A stretch of DNA of 64,000 nucleotides. Origin: Rubrivivax sp. Lineage in GTDB: Bacteria; Pseudomonadota; Gammaproteobacteria; Burkholderiales; Burkholderiaceae_C. Below the pieces are notes generated by a model that was not told where the DNA came from, searched no databases, and was given only the letters and a program-made list of their open reading frames with translations. The stretch is taken from positions 1 to 64,000 of the forward strand of contig JADYZZ010000045.1 in assembly GCA_020852865.1 (NCBI GenBank), read 5' to 3'. The position numbers and the translations under genes were made by a program. Within the stretch, counting starts at the first letter, position 1, and the number at the start of each line of letters is the position of its first letter. This document shows, piece by piece, positions 60,823-64,000 of this stretch.

Positions 60823-61881
60823 ATGAGCAAGAGGTACGGATTGGCCGGGATCGGGCTCGCTGCGGCGCTGGTCGCGCCAGCGCCCGCCTGGGCTCAGACG
60901 GCAGAAGGCGTGCAGGTCTACGGCGCCGTCGATCTGGGCGTCGAGATCGCCGACAACGGCAAGTCGCAGATCCGTCGCCTGAGCTCCGGCCTCAATACGG
61001 TGTCGCGCTTCGGTGTGCGCGGCAGCGAGGATCTGGGCGGCGGGCTGAAGGCGAGTTTCAGGCTGGAATCGGGCATCAACGCCGACGACGGGATGCCGAA
61101 CAACGCGGCCAAGTGGTGGAGCCGCTGGAACCACGTCGGCGTCTCCGGCCCCTGGGGGGCGGTCGACCTGGGCCGCATGTGGTCGCCGACCTTCATCGTC
61201 GGCCTGACCTCCGACCCGCTGGCGCGCAATCGCACGTCGCTGGGCTGGAACATGTTCCTGCAGCAGTCCGGCGCCACCACCACCGCCTTCACGCCCGGCT
61301 TCATCGACAACTCGGTGCGCTACACGTCGCCGCGCGTCGGCGGCGCCTGGGGCGAGCTGATGTATACGTTCGGCGAGGCCAGCAACTCGTCGGGCAACGG
61401 CCTGGGGATGAACCTGCAATACGCCGGAGGGCCGCTCTATCTGGGCTACGGCTATCAGCGCATCAACAGCGGCAGCACGACGGCGCCGTCGCCCGCTCCC
61501 AAGCCGAGCGTGTCGCACTTCGTCGGCGCCACCTATCGAGTGGGCGCGCTGACGCTCTACGGCACCTACAACCTGAACGCCTCCGACGAACCGAACGTCC
61601 CGGACAGCACCAACGCGATGGTCTCGCTGCGCTGGGGCTTCGCCGAGCGGCAGGCCGTGCTCGCGCAATTCGCGCAGCGTCGGGTGCGGGACTCGGACAT
61701 CAAGGCGAACGGCCTGCAGCTCGGCTACGACTACACGCTGTCCAAGCGCACGACGCTGTATGCACGCCATGCGCGCATCGCCAACGCCGGCCGCTCGGCC
61801 ATCACGCTGAACGGCGTGGCGCTGTCGGCGGCGGGGGCCGATCCGTCGTTCTTCGCGCTCGGCATGTCGCACGTCTTCTGA
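60823..61881 (+). CDS. Gram-negative porin (Porin_4 type)
   Basis: A 352-residue outer-membrane porin. The signal peptide MSKRYGLAGIGLAAALVAP ends at AWA|QTAEG; the mature protein begins VQVYGAVDLGVEIADNG, as in burkholderial OmpC/Porin_4 proteins, with alternating amphipathic strands (SRFGVRGSEDLGGGLKASFRLE, VSGPWGAVDLGRM) and the C-terminal aromatic FFALGMSHVF, the Phe-terminated signal for outer-membrane insertion. It forms a trimeric channel for small solutes. The ATG at 60823 has AGGAG seven bases upstream. The palindromes at 60675-60702 probably regulate it. Confidence 0.93.
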   Translation: MSKRYGLAGIGLAAALVAPAPAWAQTAEGVQVYGAVDLGVEIADNGKSQIRRLSSGLNTVSRFGVRGSEDLGGGLKASFRLESGINADDGMPNNAAKWWSRWNHVGVSGPWGAVDLGRMWSPTFIVGLTSDPLARNRTSLGWNMFLQQSGATTTAFTPGFIDNSVRYTSPRVGGAWGELMYTFGEASNSSGNGLGMNLQYAGGPLYLGYGYQRINSGSTTAPSPAPKPSVSHFVGATYRVGALTLYGTYNLNASDEPNVPDSTNAMVSLRWGFAERQAVLAQFAQRRVRDSDIKANGLQLGYDYTLSKRTTLYARHARIANAGRSAITLNGVALSAAGADPSFFALGMSHVF

Positions 61882-61981
61882 TCACGAGTGCGGGGGCCGG
61901 CGCATGCGGCGGGCTGCCTCGGCAAGCCCGCAGAGGCCGCGCACGCGTCGCACCATTCGACCGCAAATGGGGAGCGGAGTC

Positions 61982-62398
61982 ATGCCTCAGACGATCCTGC
62001 GCGGCATCAAGGTGCTGCTCGACGAGGCCAGCGCCCAGATCGAGACCCTGAAGGTGGCCGAAGCCAAAGCCGCAGTCGAGCGCGGCGAGGCCCTGTTCAT
62101 CGACCTGCGCGACCCGCGCGAAATCGTGCGCGAGGGGCGTATCCCGGGCGCGTTCTCATGCACGCGCGGCATGCTCGAGTTCTGGATCGATCCGGCAAGT
62201 CCCTATGCCAAGCCGATATTCCAGCAGGACAAGAAGTTCATCTTCCACTGCGCCGGAGGATGGCGCTCGGCACTGGCGGCCAAGACGGCGCAGGACATGG
62301 GCCTGAAGCCCGTGGCCCATCTCGACGGCGGTTTCAAGGCCTGGCGTGATGCCGGCGAGGCCGTGGAGCAGGCGGGTCCGGCGCGACCGCATTCCTGA
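61982..62398 (+). CDS. Rhodanese-like domain protein
   Basis: A 138-residue single-domain rhodanese. VERGEALFIDLRDPREIVREG and the catalytic loop FHCAGGWRSALAAK (active-site Cys with the Arg) are intact, followed by HLDGGFKAWRDAG. It transfers sulfane sulfur from thiosulfate or a persulfide to an acceptor. No signal peptide is seen. The ATG at 61982 has GGAG upstream. The upstream porin ends 100 bases earlier and the two are likely separate transcripts. Confidence 0.92.
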   Translation: MPQTILRGIKVLLDEASAQIETLKVAEAKAAVERGEALFIDLRDPREIVREGRIPGAFSCTRGMLEFWIDPASPYAKPIFQQDKKFIFHCAGGWRSALAAKTAQDMGLKPVAHLDGGFKAWRDAGEAVEQAGPARPHS

Positions 62399-62458
62399 TC
62401 ATCGCGGCCGCATGCTCGCGCGAGGGCGCGGCAGCCGGACGATCGGCGCGCGGGCGGC

Positions 62459-64000
62459 TCACCCCGCGCCGCGAAGCTTGGCGTATTCGCGCTCGCGCAG
62501 GGTACGCCGGTTGATCTTGCCCGTGACCGTGGCGGGCATTTCGTCGACGTATTCGATTGCGCGCGGATACTTGTACGGCGCGGTGACGGACTTGACGTGG
62601 TCCTGCAACTCCCGCGTCAGCCCCGCGCCGGCTTGTACCCCGGGACGCAGGATCACGAAGGCCTTCACGATCTCGCCGCGCTCAGCGTCGGGGCTGCCCA
62701 CGACCGCGCAGACCTCGACCGCCGGGTGTTCGGCCAGCGCATTCTCGACCTCGAGCGGTCCGATCCGATAGCCGGCCGAGTTGATGACGTCGTCCGAGCG
62801 CCCGCGATACCAGAGATAGCCCTGCGCATCCTTGCGGGCGCGATCGTTGGTCAGGTACCAGGAACCGTCGAGGCAGTTCAACACACAGGCCTGCGTCCGG
62901 TCCGCGTCCTTCCAGTAGCCCAGCATGAGCTGAGGATTCGGCAGCTTGAGCGCCAGATCGCCTTCCTCGCCCGGCGCCAGCCGCTTGCCCTGCGCATCGA
63001 TCACGTCGAGATCGCAGCCTGGCGCCGGCCGGCCCATCGAGCCGTACCGGACGGGCTCGCTCGGGAAGTTCAGCGTCAGCATCAGGGCCTCGGTCTGGCC
63101 GTAGGCCTCATCGATGCGGAGGCCGGTCGCCTGCTCCCAGCGCTGCGCCACGGCAGGACTCAGGGCCTCGCCGGCGGTGACCACGCGCCGCAAGCGCCCC
63201 AGATCGCGTGCGGTCGCCACCTCGCCGACGACGCGCGCGATTTCGGTGCCGGGTGCGCAGTAGACGCTGACGTTGTGTCGGCGGATGAGTCCGGGGCGCT
63301 CTTGCGCGACGAAGGGGCCGTCGTAGAAGAGCGAACAGGCGCCGCAGCTGAGGGGACCGAAGAGGATGCTGGTCCCGGCCTTGCTCCAGCCGGTGTCGGC
63401 CGTGCACCAGATCACGTCGCCGGGGCGCAGGTCGAGCCAGTAGATCGCCGATGTGCGCCAGGCGTAGACGGCGCGGGCGGCCTGCACCACGGCCTTCGGG
63501 TGACCCGTCGAGCCAGAGGTGTAGTACATGATCGCGGGGTCTTCGGCGTCGACGGTCGCCGGCTCGGCAACATCGGCCGCGCGCGCGAGTTCCGCGTCCC
63601 AGTCGAGCCAGCCCGGTGCCGAGCCGAGTGCGATCTTGACGGCGAGTGCGTCCTCGACCGCGCCGAACTTGCCGATCTGCCCGGGACGGCAGATCACGCC
63701 CTTGGCTTCGGCATTGCGCACGCGATACTCGAGGTCGCGCGCCGTGAGCATCTCGATGCACGGCACGGGCACCGCGCCGAGCTTCATGAGCGCGATCAGC
63801 GCGACGAACCATTCGGGCACGCGCGGCAGCATGACGAGCACGCGATCGCCCTTGGCCACGCCGCGCGTGCGCAACGCGTTCGCCAGCCGGTTCGACAGCT
63901 GCGACAGGCCGGAGTAGCTGCAGGTGCGGCTGTTTCCGGCCGCATCCTCCCAGATCAGCGCCGGACCGTCGCGTTCGCGTGCCCAACGATCGACCACGTC
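62459..64000 (-). CDS. Acyl-CoA synthetase (partial, runs off the window)
   Basis: The C-terminal 514 or so residues of an AMP-forming acyl-CoA synthetase: MYYTSGSTGHPKAVVQ (AMP-binding), DEAYGQTEALMLTLNFPSEP, YLWYRGRSDDVINSAGYRIGP and PATVTGKINRRTLRE (catalytic Lys). The substrate class looks like medium/short-chain or aromatic acids; the residue pattern resembles the acetyl-/medium-chain acyl-CoA synthetase clade. The frame is open to the window edge, so the 5' end lies to the right. It converges with the rhodanese gene, with 60 bases between stops. Confidence 0.9.
   Translation of the reverse strand, partial: DVVDRWARERDGPALIWEDAAGNSRTCSYSGLSQLSNRLANALRTRGVAKGDRVLVMLPRVPEWFVALIALMKLGAVPVPCIEMLTARDLEYRVRNAEAKGVICRPGQIGKFGAVEDALAVKIALGSAPGWLDWDAELARAADVAEPATVDAEDPAIMYYTSGSTGHPKAVVQAARAVYAWRTSAIYWLDLRPGDVIWCTADTGWSKAGTSILFGPLSCGACSLFYDGPFVAQERPGLIRRHNVSVYCAPGTEIARVVGEVATARDLGRLRRVVTAGEALSPAVAQRWEQATGLRIDEAYGQTEALMLTLNFPSEPVRYGSMGRPAPGCDLDVIDAQGKRLAPGEEGDLALKLPNPQLMLGYWKDADRTQACVLNCLDGSWYLTNDRARKDAQGYLWYRGRSDDVINSAGYRIGPLEVENALAEHPAVEVCAVVGSPDAERGEIVKAFVILRPGVQAGAGLTRELQDHVKSVTAPYKYPRAIEYVDEMPATVTGKINRRTLREREYAKLRGAG

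Noticed and set aside
1-64000. CRISPR array, prophage, integron or complete IS element
   Set aside because: No regular spaced repeats, integrase, transposase or att-like duplications were seen. The palindromic repeats are too sparse and too symmetrical for CRISPR.

Overview
The window is a GC-rich (about 70% or more by eye), densely coding stretch of bacterial chromosome. It looks like a betaproteobacterium of the order Burkholderiales. The evidence is the 5S/23S sequence style, the linkage corC-lnt-glyQ-glyS-gmhB-plsC, hslVU next to a long DksA that lacks the usual zinc cysteines, an FFLEELY-motif protein, AceK, a Porin_4-type porin, and short intergenic palindromes. No plasmid, phage or CRISPR hallmarks are visible, and no tRNA gene was found. 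The left edge cuts a 23S rRNA gene and the right edge cuts an acyl-CoA synthetase gene.

Layout. 1-490: end of an rRNA operon (23S 3' end, 5S, terminator). 0.5-4.4 kb: minus-strand cluster of a sorbosone-dehydrogenase-like beta-propeller protein, an acyl-CoA ligase and a metallo-hydrolase. 4.6-10.5 kb: two transporters, a Tat-exported aldo/keto reductase preceded by a tandem repeat of tiny coupled ORFs, DUF488, an alkyltransferase for DNA repair and an FFLEELY protein. 10.9-20 kb: a membrane-anchored lipase-like hydrolase, a MscS channel, an HDOD protein, small basic proteins, a second aldo/keto reductase, an EF-G-like GTPase and AMP nucleosidase. 20.3-22.5 kb: a decayed STAND-type ATPase regulator. 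22.5-29.6 kb (minus): aldo/keto reductase, hslU-hslV, STAS protein, dksA, COG0523 metal chaperone. 29.7-38 kb (plus): corC, lnt, glyQ, glyS, gmhB, plsC and a YgjP-type metallopeptidase, i.e. envelope and translation housekeeping. 38-46.3 kb (plus): acyl-CoA/acetyl-CoA metabolism (isovaleryl-CoA dehydrogenase, thiolase, a second acyl-CoA dehydrogenase) mixed with carbonic anhydrase, aceK, a LysE-type exporter and a LuxR-type regulator. 46.4-54.3 kb: DUF2868, DUF3482 GTPase and trkA in a chain of overlapping genes, then a disrupted interval with a hemerythrin-like gene and a second, decayed trkA 3' end abutting trkH. 54.3-59.2 kb: neutral-lipid cluster (two wax-ester synthase/DGAT proteins, an alpha/beta hydrolase, a short-chain dehydrogenase). 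59.2-64 kb: a COG3235 membrane protein, an HCCA-isomerase-like protein, a porin, a rhodanese and an acyl-CoA synthetase.

Themes. Many gene pairs overlap by ATGA or GTGA, which points to translational coupling. Fatty-acid and storage-lipid functions recur (acyl-CoA ligases, dehydrogenases, thiolase, WS/DGAT). The least explained items are: (i) a 74-bp tandem repeat that forms two 25-residue ORFs chained by ATGA overlaps between a transporter and a reductase; (ii) a dispersed ~55-bp palindromic repeat whose outermost TGA is the stop codon of three different genes; (iii) the trkA-tail remnant fused to the trkH start; (iv) a GmhB phosphatase with glycine at the nucleophile position; (v) a DUF2868/DUF3482 pair preceded by a perfect palindrome and joined by a 40-codon ORF.
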